Source: Chrysoporthe austroafricana
Taxonomy: Eukaryota; Ascomycota; Sordariomycetes; Diaporthales; Cryphonectriaceae
Direction of reading: 5' to 3'
NCBI GenBank assembly: GCA_001051155.2
Contig: JYIP02000009.1
Span: 1,922,001-1,986,000 of the forward strand
Length of the DNA: 64,000 bases
Part shown: positions 10,889-22,946 of the stretch, in pieces
Position numbering within the stretch: the stretch's first letter is position 1
How the letters are laid out: every line of letters starts with the position of its first letter
The notes under the pieces: generated by a model
The model's input: only the letters and a program-made list of their open reading frames with translations
The model's database searches: none
Told to the model about the DNA's origin: nothing
Made by a program: the position numbers and the translations under genes

Positions 10889-11783
10889 ATGCGTCTCTGG
10901 GCGCCCCTCCTGGCTGCCCTGCCCCTCGTTGCACAGGCCATCAACATCGTGCTTTCCAACGACGATGGCTGGGCCGAGAAAAACATCCGTGTCTTCTACG
11001 ACGCACTGACAGCCGCTGGCGAAAGCGTGGTGATCTCCGCGCCGGCCGAGAATGAGTCCGGTACGGGCTCAGACGATGCGGATCCGACTGTGGTCACTCG
11101 TGGCTGCGAGTTCGACAGCTGCCCAGCGGGGAGCCCTGCTGTCGGCGACAACAGCTCAATGCCTCAGTTCAACTACGTCAACTCATACCCCGTCACGTCC
11201 ATGCGTTATGGTATCCAGAACGTTTCAGAGGCCATCTTCGGTGGGCCGCCGGATCTCGCCGTTGCGGGATTCAATGTCGGAGGTCAGTATCACAATGCAT
11301 AAGCAGGCTTTGCGATATCACTCCAGGAGCTGACCAGGTGCGCCAGATAATCTGGGAACGACTGTGCTCATCTCGGGCACCGTCGGCGCCACAACCCAAG
11401 CTGCTCTCGAGGGCATTCCGGCCATAGCGTTCAGCGGCTCCACCGGGACTCAGGTTGCGTGGACGACCGACACCCAGACATACCAGTCCGTCTACGCCGA
11501 GCTATCCACGAACGTCACGGAGACCATCATCGCCTCCGGGACGCCCTACCTTCCCGATGACATCTGGCTCAACGTGAATTATCCCGCCGTCAACGTCTTG
11601 AAGTGCACCTCTGCCGCTGATTTCAAGTTCGTCCTCTCCCGGATCAACTCGGCAACACTGCTCACTCCTGCCGACGTCGAGACGTGCGGTTCTGATCGTC
11701 TGCCTACGGAGACCTCGGTAGTCAATACTTCGGGATGCTACGCTAGTATCAGCGTGGGGAATGCGACCGACCGACAAGAGTGA
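10889..11783 (+). CDS. secreted SurE-like acid phosphatase/nucleotidase, C-terminus frameshifted
   Basis: SurE-family metal-dependent phosphomonoesterase. Exons 10889-11282 and 11347-11783 (64-nt intron); 276 residues as read. The first 17 residues are a clean signal peptide (hydrophobic, ending A-Q-A), so the protein is probably secreted or vacuolar. The SurE metal-site motif S-N-D-D-G-W follows directly, and the conserved N-V-G-D-N-L-G-T-T-V block is rebuilt exactly across the splice. The stop at 11781-11783 comes early. The sequence just beyond it (11784-11850) keeps a convincing family C-terminus (A-V-V-L-D-K-L-Q-S-I-L-S-C-L-P, TGA at 11848-11850) in another frame. The switch falls at the short repeat GACCGACCGAC (11765-11775), consistent with a one-base gain. 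The gene is either mildly truncated (about 24 residues lost or replaced) or carries a sequencing error. Confidence 0.88.
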
Positions 11784-11850
11784 CGCCGATGCAGCCGACC
11801 AGGCCGTTGTCCTGGACAAGTTGCAGAGCATTCTTTCATGTCTGCCGTGA

Positions 11851-14519
11851 GGGTAGGGCTAGGGATTCCTAATGGTTTCGTTAGGTAGACATAGGTAGAC
11901 ACATTGCTGATCAAGTCTGGCAATGGCTCTGATCATACCTGGCCGTCAGAGCTCACATGTGTCCCAACCAATTTTCGCTATTTCAGCCTCGATAAATAGG
12001 CTTTCAGATCCCATCGCTTAGCTATAGGTCTTCTGAGCTCTGCGCTCAGCGTAACTCGAGTTTTTCTGCCCCTGAGATTCGGTCATTTCTTACATGGCCC
12101 CCAGAATTAACATCAACTGGTCCATCGATGTGGGTGGCCAGGCTAAATTCTGGCTGGGGATGATGATCTTGTTGATCAGGACAATCGATTTTCCGCGATT
12201 AATGGCGGCCTTAAACAGATCTGGAACCATGACGCAGTCATCATCTCCCCAATTATGCAGTATCGAGTGGGGATAGTATACCGAGCGCCCTGAACAGGTT
12301 GCCGCGTGAAGTCTGGAGCTGCAGCCTTCAAGACTCCCTCGGCAGCCGCCACATAGGCGTTGACCTCCGCTCGATCCTCGAGTATGAGTCCGCCAGGCAA
12401 GCTCGAATATTTCTCCTTTACGCTCAGCAGATTGTGGCCAAGTCCGCCATCCATGTCAACGAGAAGGACGTCGCTACTGCTAGAATCGAGATGATTCACA
12501 GCCGCAGCTGCTCAAGGATGGCTCCGACTTCTTGAAGTGGAGAGCATGACACCCCCGAAGTGACGATAGAGAAGAAGTAAAGAAAAGAGATAGACATAGA
12601 ACTTGAAAGGAGCATACGTGGGCAGTTCTAGAAAGGCCCTTCTGATGAATGTAGATCAAGGATCGTTTGTAGCTAATTACCACTAATAAATCTTGATCTG
12701 CTTGGAGTATGGTCTTTTAGACTACCTACAAGAATTCTATTCCCTTCTCGCATACCATAGTTCTATTCGTCTCTTGTCCGGCTAACAATCAAGACCGTAG
12801 ACTAGACCAGAGCGAGAAAATCCAGTAGGGCTACCTGGTGCGACTGGAGCGTCGCCCGAAGCCATCTGTGGATTCCGTGATCAGAGGTAGAAATGGCTCA
12901 GACTCGGGCATTAGATCGACAATAGATAGTAGTAGGCCTTCATGATGAAGCTGATCTCATATAGTATTGTGTGATTCCCCGGCCCGCTCAATATATCTAG
13001 AGACTTTTCCTAGTGCTAACTACGGAGTCGGACGTACTGTGCAGCACCAATGTGATGAGGGTCCAGTTTCTCCAAAGATGTCGCCATAGTGCACCGGCAC
13101 GAAAGTTGACTGTCTACATGTGCATTGCAAAACCTGCTGATACGAACTGAGGACAGAGAGAAGCTGGGCACGCCCGTCAGTGGATAGGACACGGTCTCGA
13201 GAGCCTTATAAACGGGGGAAGGATGGGGCTTTGCTGAGAGGATATCCGGTCGCAGCAGAGCCGCAAGTCGACCCAGCATGTACATCGGGCCCACCCCTCA
13301 CATCGCAGCAGACGTTCCAGCCTCACATTTTTTTGGCCTCATACTTGATGCGAGTGCATGGAGCTCTGGAGATGATGTCCTTGCTGGTCAGCTTAACAGC
13401 CTGGCGGGTTCATGCTTCGGCTTTCCACTTGCTAGTGGGGACCAACACTTGTTTAGTGACCTGGTCTCGAGTCTCGATGGGCCCAAGGCTCCCCCCCCCC
13501 CTTTCCATCTTCAGCCAGCCTGACTCCTACGGCGCCGTCGCAATGCGCAATATAGCCCTTATTGAACATTGCCGAGACCAGCCACCCAGCTCCTCGCTAT
13601 TATCGGCTCAGGGCATGCATAAATCAGACACAAGCTCTCCCACTCAAAAGAAACGACTACGGCCACGGGCTCCTGGGAAGTTGATCAACACATGCCAATC
13701 CCGGGCTAGGCGCTCACCAGCTAGAGACTTCACAGAGAATGTTCAGCCACGCGGACGCCTCTTCAGCTACCGCCTCTTGTGGCGCGACCGTGTACGCTAC
13801 CACGGTTGCTTGACGCTCAAGCTCAGGGGCATCAGCGACGAATTCATATGAGGCTACCCTTCTGTGTTTGATGTAAAAGGGGGTTCAAGGACGACTCCGA
13901 GCTGAAGATACACTTCGAAAACTTTATGCCGTGTCAGGTAAGCATGATCCACGAGCCTGATGGTATCAGGGAGGAAAGGGAAAGCCTGAGCCATTATCCC
14001 AGAGACAGAAATGATGCCGTGGCTCAGTGAAACATGATCTAGGACATCTTCCAGAGCCTTGCCGAGACGAAGCCATGTTCGCCATTTTTAGACGAGCACC
14101 GCTCCAAAGATATTTCCTCCCTTGTTGCTTTCTTCCATGATAGCGGACGAGAAACTCAGAAGCAAACACCTCACTAAGAACATGATTGAAAAGATACTCT
14201 TCGTGTTTTGACCGTTATCGGTGAAGGGGAGTCAGCAACCAGACCCACGAGTATCGTCCCATCGACATCTTGGGACCCGATATCTAGCACGCTTTGAGAG
14301 CTAAGCATATTCGGCCGCACGCTATGGCCGGTAATGGCGACCGCATCCTAATGGAGCTTTGCAGGGCCTCTGGAGGCTTCAGTTGAAGGAATCAGTCGTT
14401 GGAGTGTATCATGGCGAACTGATACTGGGAGCCCGGTCGGTATTTAGGTCACACTGCTTCCTTCTTTCAGGGTTCCAGTTCAGCGGCACTACCGATACTT
14501 CAAATCGGGGGAGGGGGGT
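11851..14519. other. 2.7-kb gene-poor stretch
   Basis: No supported gene. Short open stretches (for example around 12150-12290 and 13180-13850) lack ATG starts or recognisable motifs. A C11 homopolymer is at 13491-13501. Confidence 0.5.
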
Positions 14520-16507
14520 TCAGCCATGTTCCTCCTTTGAGCGAATACAAGACGGCGCATGGAACAAATGCCCACGACGCTTTCTCAAGAAGTAAGCATA
14601 CAGCCCTCCCACGATGTAGACGACTACAGCTGAGATGACAACAGGATACTGGAACTGATCCGGTCGAGAGAATATGACGGTTGTGGAGTAGGAAAGCATC
14701 TCGAATAGGTTCTGAAAAGAAGCCTCGACGGCGGAGAACGTGCCTCGATGATCGTCCTCAACTTCCTGCATGCCGAATCACTGTCAGCCCATTTCAGGAA
14801 CGTCACGGAGAGGTAGCAGGTAACATGGTGTGGGACCACGCAGCCTCACATCTTGTATAATATTCTGGGCAGACAGATCATATCCCCACAGACCAACTCG
14901 ACTCAAGGCCACGCCGGCTGCGAGTCCAGTGGCAGAGAACATGCTGTTCGTGCCCTTCCCCTCGAAGTTCGAGAAATACCAGCCCAGCGCACCAGCGAGA
15001 CATGTCATCTGCCAAGCCAGGCTCCATATGCCAGCCCGGACGACCCCTATTCTCTTCATCAAGAAGGGGGCGGCCCAAGTGGCGCTGATCTCGAAGATGC
15101 TGCTGCCGACGCGGGCGATGCCGACGCGCCACGGCGTGTAGCCGACAGACATAAGATAGGTGATCATCTGGCCAGAGAAGGATAAGACGGTGAGATAGAG
15201 AAGGGATAGGGCAAAGGATGCAAGGAAGGCCGGGTGTTTGATGTAAAATGGCAGTGACTCAACAGGTAGCACGCTGTTGAGGATCCTTATCAGGAGCGTC
15301 TTCGGACCCACGGCTCTTCGTTCCCGACTCGGGCATTCCATGTCATATATCCGGCTAGGTTCGGCCTCACTCGTATCAGCAGCCGCTCTAACTGCCCGCT
15401 CGAGCCCTTGAACTCGCTTGTAAACCTACAAGTCGATCAGTCTCCAACACGAAAGAGACCTTCTGATTGAGGGATACGGGATATCTTGCCTGTTCAATAA
15501 AAATGTATTCGACAAGAACGGATGCGATGCTCATGCCTAACGTCGTGTAGATGGCGACCTCGGTGGAGACCATGGCGACGAGAGATATTGTGAGAGGCCC
15601 CATGAGCTTGCAAAACAGATCAATCCGGCGCATCCGGGCGTTCATGGCTAAGATTTCATGAGCTCCACGCGCTAATTACATTCAGAGCAAGTGAAAACCC
15701 GAGATACTCACTTCGACGGGCAGCTTCGTTGCTTTCTGTAATGACGACGACCTGTCAACAACCACGATGGTCAGCACGGTGTGAAGCTCCTGTCCGAGCA
15801 GCAGCGGCACTCACCCAGTCCCGTTCAACTGATATCGTGTTCATGGTAGAGCACAGCTTCTCCACCACCGCCAGGAGCACAATGATCGCAAAGATGCCGT
15901 CATCTCTCCGGTAGCCCAGTTTGCTCCCCTCCTCCCCCAGTACCAACAACAGCACACAAGAAACAGCGACCGGGACCCGCTGCCCAACAATTGATGTCCG
16001 TACAAGGTTGAGCCGATTGCCCTTGTTGATCCAAGTCCCCAGATGCTGCGCAAGGAGGATATATCCGGCGTTGCGCACTAGGGAGTATATAGAGACTGGG
16101 AGCAGGGTACCAGGAAAGACAGACGTCAGGAAAAGAGCAGCGCCAAACTCAAAAAGGCGGGAGTTCCAGGTGGAGAGAAAGTGTGAGCTATACAGTCTGA
16201 AGGCAACCGACTTGGGAACGCCAGTGCCGATGCCGGTAACGTTGGGCTCTTCGTCGCCATTCTCGAGCTGCCGCAGGAGGTGATGACCGACACCCAGGCC
16301 AGCTGCCGTCTCCGTCTCCGTCTCCGTCTCCGTCTCGGCCATGAGCGCGTGAGACGTATAGGGCTGAGGCCCGGTCGAAAGCAAGTCTTCGGCCGTCTGC
16401 TTCGATACCCTCAGCCCCGGTCCCGGCTCCTGGTCGGAGATGGATCGGACTTCGTAGGATCCAGCTCTGCTTCCGGGCTGTGCTGTGAGCCTCCCGTCTT
16501 GGACCAT
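14520..16507 (-). CDS. ferroportin-like metal exporter (SLC40 family)
   Basis: Multi-pass iron or divalent-metal exporter. Five exons read on the minus strand: 16507-15815, 15751-15712, 15647-15490, 15425-14850, 14765-14520; 570 residues. The hydrophilic N-terminus (about 85 residues) contains a Thr-Glu repeat encoded by five CCGTCT hexamers. The ferroportin core starts at R-L-Y-S-S-H-F-L-S-T-W and includes the family blocks N-T-I-S-V-E-R-D-W, R-R-I-D-L-F-C-K-L, Q-N-I-I-Q-D-E-V and the E-D-D-H-R-G-x-F-S-A-V-E-A-S motif. A short basic tail follows the last helix. All junctions keep frame. The third intron (15426-15489) begins GC (context CAG|GCAAGA) and ends TAG, a GC-AG intron. The first residue is the ATG at 16507; the frame is open further upstream but without another ATG. 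The likely location is the plasma or vacuolar membrane, and the direction and metal are inferred from animal and plant relatives. Confidence 0.93.
16306..16335. repeat. coding hexamer repeat (CCGTCT x5) in ferroportin-like gene
   Basis: Five perfect 6-bp units encode alternating Glu-Thr in the cytosolic N-terminus of the ferroportin-like protein. Copy number may vary between strains without breaking the frame. Confidence 0.85.
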
Positions 16508-18545
16508 AGTGGGGTTGCATATAGAGGCCACGTGAGAAGACAACGCCTTGACTATTTAACGCATGATCAGTGAGAATGACGCATGCGACGGCAAGGCGGA
16601 TCCGGCCACGATGACGAACACAATGTGGCGGGTGAGGCTCTTCGGCATTTAAGCGTTCGGGGCGGTTGAGGGCTGCCCAGCACCCCAGCTACTGGGATGC
16701 TCCACCGAGTCTGCAGAAACAGGCCTGGTTTTTAGCCGGCCTACCCCCCCTGCTCCACCTTTTGTGGTTGTTTCGGAATAAATATAGAATAGCAATCGAT
16801 ATGTCCACGTAAGGTTCGCCACTTATCAAGCTTGTTTACATACGTTCGTGCTGCTGCGGTAAGCACCCTAACTGCGAGCTTTTGTTAATGCCACGGCTTT
16901 ACTGTGTGAAACTGTGTTTTGCACGAAGTTGCCGGGTTAGCCAGGCACCCCCTGACCAAGCTACTGCTAGATATGTAGAGCCCAGCGTGCTGCTGCTGCT
17001 GTAGGAAGTAGATATGCTGTCATCAGAGATACAGTCTCTTTTAGAGCTACGACACCTCCCTGGGGCTTGCAAGGTTTACCGTGGGCCGAATATCCTGGTG
17101 CAGAATCTGGAGACCAATAGGTAGTCATAAATCCAGACCGGCCGGTGGGTGCCACATGAGACATCTCAAGCATAAAAGCCTATACTATCGCGACACAGGG
17201 TCAGTGGACCAACCAATCCCCCCCCCCTTTTTTTTTTCAAAACAAAAAAAAAGAGGAAATGGGGGTAAAATAAATTCCCCTTTTTCTTCCTCTACTACTC
17301 CCCTTCCTCCTTTTCCTTCTCCCCCGCCCCCTTTTCTTTCTTTCTTTCTTTCTTTTTTTTTTTTTTGGCGTATCCATCGCGCTCCCTCCAGTGGAGACGC
17401 ACAAATTCATGTTTCACGCCTATGATTGCGGGGCGTTTTTGGGTGCACAGAAAAACTATCGGATCGGAAAATAATTTGTACCTAGAACTATTGCGGACCG
17501 CAAGCCGGCTGTGAGATGCTACGTCCGTTTACACCGGTAAATGCAGCAGACCTGCTTTAGTATGATGCATGTGAACTGTACGACGACTTCAAGCTCGGCT
17601 TCGTCTCTGCGACGCTGCAACCGGACTCGCTAATGCATTACTACTGCAGTATGTAAGTCTGTGGGCACCAGAGAGTGGACTCGCACCAACCTAGGTTATC
17701 CGTTTCTTTCCGGGGTCGTCTCGGTGCGCTGGTCTTCTAGAAAGGTCAGACTGAGTAGAATCCTGCTATGAGCTGAGGGCGCACGGCCTCGCCTACTGGA
17801 CACAGCCTGAGTTAGTCGTAAATATGTACGTCCGTACTCCGATCCTTCGATGCCAGGCTTCAAAGAATTGACACCACATACTACTATATATACGATTGAC
17901 TTGACTCATGCAGAGGCTGCAGTCGTAGCAGCTGTGGGCCCGTTGTCGACGACTTTACCCGTGGCTACGCCTTACGCCCGCTCAATTGGTGAAACGCGTG
18001 GCCAACGACGACTGGAAGAGGGCTGAGCCGGGTCTCGAGGAAGGCCTCCGCAAGTCGAAAGTCGTATGTCGGCTTTCTCGCCCGACAGAATCAAGGATGG
18101 ATTTCATATATGCAAAACACACTACTGGATAGAGAAGAGGATACCTTCCCGCATGGTGCATCAATTCCGACCCTCTCATGACCACTCAAGGGGACCTGCC
18201 GTAGCGAAACCCCTCTCGATAGAAGTGTTTCGCCCGGCGGCCGTATTGTCTCCTTCAGGGAACCCTCTTCCGACGCCGAGGACGTTCCGCGGCATGATGT
18301 GGAGTGCATAACCCGGAAGCTTGGCAACGCGTCCCGGTTAGGCCGCATATCGCCGCAGCAGTCTATTGTCTAGAAGTCCGGACTCGACTAGCATTCTTTT
18401 ACAGCCCAGTATCGCCCCCTTCCCCTGAGTCTACCTTATGCGTCTTTTCCTCCTCGATATGACGGCCTGGATTCGTAATGATTTGCACCCGATGACTTCT
18501 CGATCTCGTGTGTTCTGAGGCCGACCACCGTGGACGACGACAAGT
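16508..18545. other. 2-kb intergenic region with homopolymer block
   Basis: Presumed divergent promoters of the ferroportin-like and receptor genes. No coding signal was seen. Positions 17218-17366 are low complexity: a C run followed by T and A runs, then a pyrimidine tract with TTTC units and poly-T. Confidence 0.5.
17218..17366. repeat. low-complexity pyrimidine block
   Basis: C10 is followed immediately by a T run, an A-rich stretch, a CCTTTT-type tract, repeated CTTT units and about 20 T. Such strand-asymmetric tracts are prone to slippage and to assembly error. Confidence 0.8.
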
Positions 18546-19898
18546 ATGGACGTCTGGTCCAACACCACGGGTGTGACGATCAGTGGGACGGCCATATCGA
18601 CAGGGGCTTTAGATATGCAGAGCACTGACAGCCGCGATCTTGGGCCCACGATTTTGGTTGTATGCTGGGCCATGACGCTAGTCGCGGCGCTGTTCCTCGG
18701 TGCAAGGCTGTTCGTGAAGTTGACGACACACAAGCGACTATGGTGGGACGACTGGCTGCTGGTGGCCTCGTGGTTCATGCTAGTCGCATTCTCGATCACG
18801 ACGACATATGGCGTGAAGATTGGCATTGGCAGGCACCATGCCACAATGGGCGAGTCCGTGAAGACCACAGAGCTCCAGCTCGTCGTGGTCGTCGCGACCG
18901 TCTTTTCTGTGTTGGGTGCGTCGTGGTCTAAGACGTCCTTCGCCATCACCCTCCTCCGGATCACATTTGGACCGATATACTATATCGTTTGGCTCATCAT
19001 CGTGTCTATGAACATTATCCTCACCTTCAACGCTGTCCTACAGTTTCTTTGGTGCCAACCAGCTTCGGTGGCCTGGAACGGCGGGCGTGGTGGCACGTGT
19101 TGGAGCCAGCATGTCATTGTCTACTACAGCATCTCGGCGGCAGCTTATTCGGCTGGTATGGATATCCTGCTCGCTATGGTTCCTTGGGCTGTCATCATGC
19201 GTCTGAAGATGCAAATGAAGGAAAAGTTGGGCGTGGCCGTCTGCATGAGTCTTGGGCTCATGTGAGTCGAATCCCTTGTCTACCGGTCTTTTTCCCTAAG
19301 ATATTGACCAGTTTCGGCAACTGGGTCAAGCTGGTGCTTCGAACTGACGTGTGTGGACAGTGCCGCGATCACATCCATCTTCCGTGCCTATCATATACCT
19401 GCGCTGTATTCCGATGATTATTCGTACGATGAATCCACACTCTTCGTCTGGACCGCTGCGGAGATGGCCACAACCATCATCGCCACATCGATCCCTGTCC
19501 TGCGCGCACTCCTGACCAAGGTCGTGAGCTCGACGCGACGCGACTGCGGAGAGTCGCAATTCGCCAAAACGTTCAGGAACGGCACTTATGCGTGCAGCAC
19601 AGTGAGCCGGGGACAAAGCTACAGAAGAATGGGCGACGGGACATACGCTCGTAAAGGCAGCGATGGCCTTGCTGGCATAAGTGAGAACGGCGAAAGTGTG
19701 ACCAGCTTGGTCATCGTGTCCGAGAAGGGCCCTTACAGAGACCTCGAACATGGTGGGATCCTGAAAACCGAGGAAATCACGGTCAATTATGACCGGCGCA
19801 GTCGTCATGAGGGCGATGGTATTCGTGTGGACAATTCGGCTCTTGGGTTTGAGTTGCAGGAAGTATCTCCCGTGTATGCGAGGCCCGAGTCACGGTGA
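18546..19898 (+). CDS. PTH11-like / fungal rhodopsin-domain integral membrane receptor
   Basis: Seven-helix protein of the large fungal family related to Magnaporthe PTH11 (rhodopsin-like domain), thought to sense surface or host cues. Exons 18546-19261 and 19361-19898 (99-nt GT-AG intron, phase 2); 417 residues. A short, Thr/Ser-rich extracellular N-terminus with an N-glycosylation sequon precedes helix 1. The typical motif W-W-D-D-W-L-L follows helix 1. Conserved Cys residues occur in F-L-W-C-Q-P and G-T-C-W, and R-x-Y (F-R-A-Y-H-I-P) follows helix 6. There is no N-terminal CFEM domain. The last 130 residues are a hydrophilic cytosolic tail that could couple to signalling. The ligand is unknown. 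Confidence 0.9.
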
Positions 19899-21098
19899 TG
19901 AAACTGCTAGATAACGTTCAGAAAATAAGGAGTTTTATTTTGTCAGATGGGAGAGAGCAGATTCCAAGGACTCCAATCATGTCACGACTAAATGTCGTCC
20001 GCGGCGGGATGCATTTCTTTCACGAGCACTTCACTGGCCCGTTCATCGTCCATGGTAATATTAACGCGCACACCACCTCAAGAACACAACCAGCTTGCCC
20101 CAGTGATTACATCGTTCCTAAATTATCAGCTTGTTCATTGCCACCATCACTGTTTCATTTTTCAATCCTTCACGTTCTCATCTCAGGATTTTTCGGATGG
20201 TCTCAGGGTAGCGACAGACGACTCTTCATGATATCGAAATCCATTTCGACGTGGATGACGAGCAGCTTGAGAACGCCATCTTTCCGTGCGAGTATGAACA
20301 AGGAATGCAGATAGTGGTGCGATACTAGGGAGGTTTCGGCTCATCTCTCGGAGCTCTTCCGCATCTCCAGCACCTTATCCGACCACACCAAACTACTCGA
20401 CGTCAAAGTCTGCCCCAGAGGAACAACACCTTGTTGGACTAGAATTTCTCCCGGCTGCCCTGAGGATCCAAACCCGTTAACCGTTTCGGGACCATCTTGG
20501 GTCCAAAAGAAGTTGCAGTCAATAAAAAACGACGTGTACTACCTAGATGGAACACTATTTACCAATATCTCCAGTCTTGCGCCCAATGTCAGCTCGACCA
20601 CCTGCTTGCTTAACCTCGCTTAATCCTCGCTCCACCGGTCATAACATACCGTGGCTGAGCTCCTACCCTCGAAGAAACCTTGCCGTCCTGTTTCGCTCTA
20701 ATCGCATCTTTCAACTCAGATCATATGGGACAACACCCTGATACTAGAACCCAAGTGGCTGTCCCAGGACCAGGAAATGTCGCGTCTCGGACTAGTTTGG
20801 GAAGCAAAGATGTTGTCAGAGGATGTTGAAGATCGCGTTGGGATTCATGCGAGAATCGATGGTGAGGCAAGCTGTGGGTCGACAATTTGACAATCTTCGA
20901 AGCAGTCTTCATCAGTGATGTGGTGGCATGAGGCTGCTCGCCGTTGAGTCAGCACCCAGTATACTCGACAGTGAGCTCGGCCACTGTATGCAGGGAATAG
21001 AATGGAAGGGTCGGATATCCCGATTGCGTTTAGTTAGCAAGGTTATATACGCACGAAGCCTCCAAGCTTTGGTAGAGCATCTTTCATTATTATTCAAC
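19899..21098. other. intergenic region, possible coding debris
   Basis: Both strands show short open stretches between 19990 and 20340 (about 45 codons each way over 20220-20340). No start, splice pattern or recognisable family could be established, so no gene is called. Confidence 0.4.
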
Positions 21099-22946
21099 TC
21101 ATGACTCTGGCTTGGTTTCCATTTCCGGCGAGGGTCGCCATTGAATATGAGCACCACCTTGAGGTTCAGCCTCTACTTCATAGTCACAGGTCATTAGGTG
21201 AAGGAGCAATGACTCTCGGGCATTCCTAGTCGTAATAAGCTCCTTCATGCGATTTCTCAATGCCGTCGCTTTATCCGTTGACAGGACCATGGTGTGCCGA
21301 TGATACAAGACATTCAGGACTTGTAGCAAAGAGAGATTTGAAGCCACCACACCGTTTGTTGCAGAGCGTGACTCAATCAGTCTCAGCGCTTCTTCCAACA
21401 ATCTTAGCGACGGGCTGACATTCCCAACTCTCCACTCAAGCTCAGCGATCCAGAAGGCCTTCCCCTCGGGGTTGATAAAGTCGACCATGCTGCAATTTGT
21501 CGCTTCCGCCAGCAGACGTTCTGCCTCATTTATCCGCTTTTGGTTGATCAACAACTCCGCTAATGCGAGTCTATTCTCCTGCGCGGTTGGAATTAGGCCT
21601 GGATCATCTGATGCTTCAACGAGATTGTGGCGCAGAGTCTCCTCATCTTGGCCGCGGACTGAGCTTGGTAAATACGCCTCTATGTGGAGAGATCCGATGT
21701 CAACAAAGCCTTTTGTTTCTCTCCATACTGATGCGCATGACCCCTCGATGGTCCCAAGAAATTGATCAAAAAACTGCGGCACGTCTCGAGACTTCAGCAT
21801 CTCGAAATTGGTCAACCACAGGTTGTTGAGAGGATGTTCGGCGCCGTATAATTCCCGGAAAAGATCGAAACAATGTTTTAAGAGTAGACAGCACACTTTG
21901 AAACACACCTCGGCATTTGGATAGCGTCTGTAGGAGGCGGCAATGTCCAAAATCTTTCGATATATAAAGGGGTGGTGCAGAGATATCAACCCCTTCAAAT
22001 AGTTGAACGATTTGTTGATATCCGCAAAGGCTTGCTCCGTCTTTTTGTCATCGGAAAGTGCCTGGAGACCCCTTTCAAACAATGGAAAGAAGTTGACATC
22101 GTCCTCGGTGACCAGCCTGTGGCGATAATTGCTGACCGCGCCTGAGCCGTCCTTCAGCCAAATGCCACCTTTTCTTATATCTTTGCTCAGCCAGATCTCC
22201 CAGTAGTATCTGGCCGCTTCCACGGATTCATATAGACCAGGTGCAGACATCCGTCGCGGCACCTCTTGGCTTAAGCGGACTGCTAGCTCGACCGGGTTTG
22301 GAGTGGTTCGACGCACTTCTTGCTGTGCAGGGCCTCCATCTTTTGTCTTCTCGAGATGTCTCGCGATGCGCCGCTCGAAATTCAGTCTTCTCGTACCAGC
22401 CCAGAACTCTTCCGGGGTCCTATTGCCAGACACAAGCTCGCGAGCCTCATGCTCTTTGATGTTTTTCCTAAGGCCCCACTTTTTGAAACGGAATTTATAT
22501 GCTCTCGGCCTTTTCCAAAAAGTTGGTTAGAAGTTATTGTAAAGACTTGGATCTTTGTACACTTACGTTGCGTCGAAGCCATATTCTCTCCTCATGTACT
22601 CCCGAACTGCCGGCATTGGAAGATTTTCTTCCCAATAGAGTCGGGTGACCACCTCACGATGACGATTCCAATGTTCTTCTGAATAATTAGAAGCCCGATT
22701 TGTTGCATCTGCTGACGGACCACTTGAGGATGCCGTGTCGCGATCCAGCCTTCTATGGCCGCCAGATAGACCGGATGGAGGTCTGCTAGCCAACGGGAAG
22801 GGGTCCGAACTTGGGGTGGTGACGGACAAATTATGAGAAAAGGCAGATGGCGAAGTTGTCCTATTCTCTGGACTGATGGCTCCGCTCTCTTGGCCCGAAA
22901 GCGAAAAGCGATCAGTGGGAATGTGTTCTGTATCCCTCGATGCCAT
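21099..22946 (-). CDS. Clr5-domain protein
   Basis: Exons 22946-22567 and 22509-21099 (57-nt GT-AG intron) give 596 residues. After a low-complexity Ser/Pro-rich leader, residues 92-143 form a Clr5 domain: E-E-H-W-N-R-H-R-E-V-V at its start and F-R-F-K-K-W-G-L-R-K-N at its end. The intron falls inside the domain and the two halves join in frame. Clr5 is the N-terminal region named after an S. pombe silencing factor and is common at the N-terminus of large Pezizomycotina-specific proteins. The remainder is helical and resembles degenerate TPR repeats (L-A-E-L-L-I-N-Q-K-R-I-N-E-A-E-R-L-L). A nuclear regulatory role is plausible but not demonstrated. The family is highly expanded in this class of fungi, and this copy lies in gene-poor DNA. 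Confidence 0.88.

Noticed and set aside
13180..13851. 223-codon plus-strand frame
   Set aside because: Opens at GTG rather than ATG, spans a C11 homopolymer and has no recognisable motif.
13868..15255. 15-base shared string (GTGTTTGATGTAAAA) between 13.86 kb and the ferroportin-like gene
   Set aside because: A 15-mer match is expected by chance in a window of this size.
19990..20340. Possible phosphotransferase-like or other protein relic
   Set aside because: Short open stretches exist on both strands, but none gives a start, splice pattern or convincing family match.
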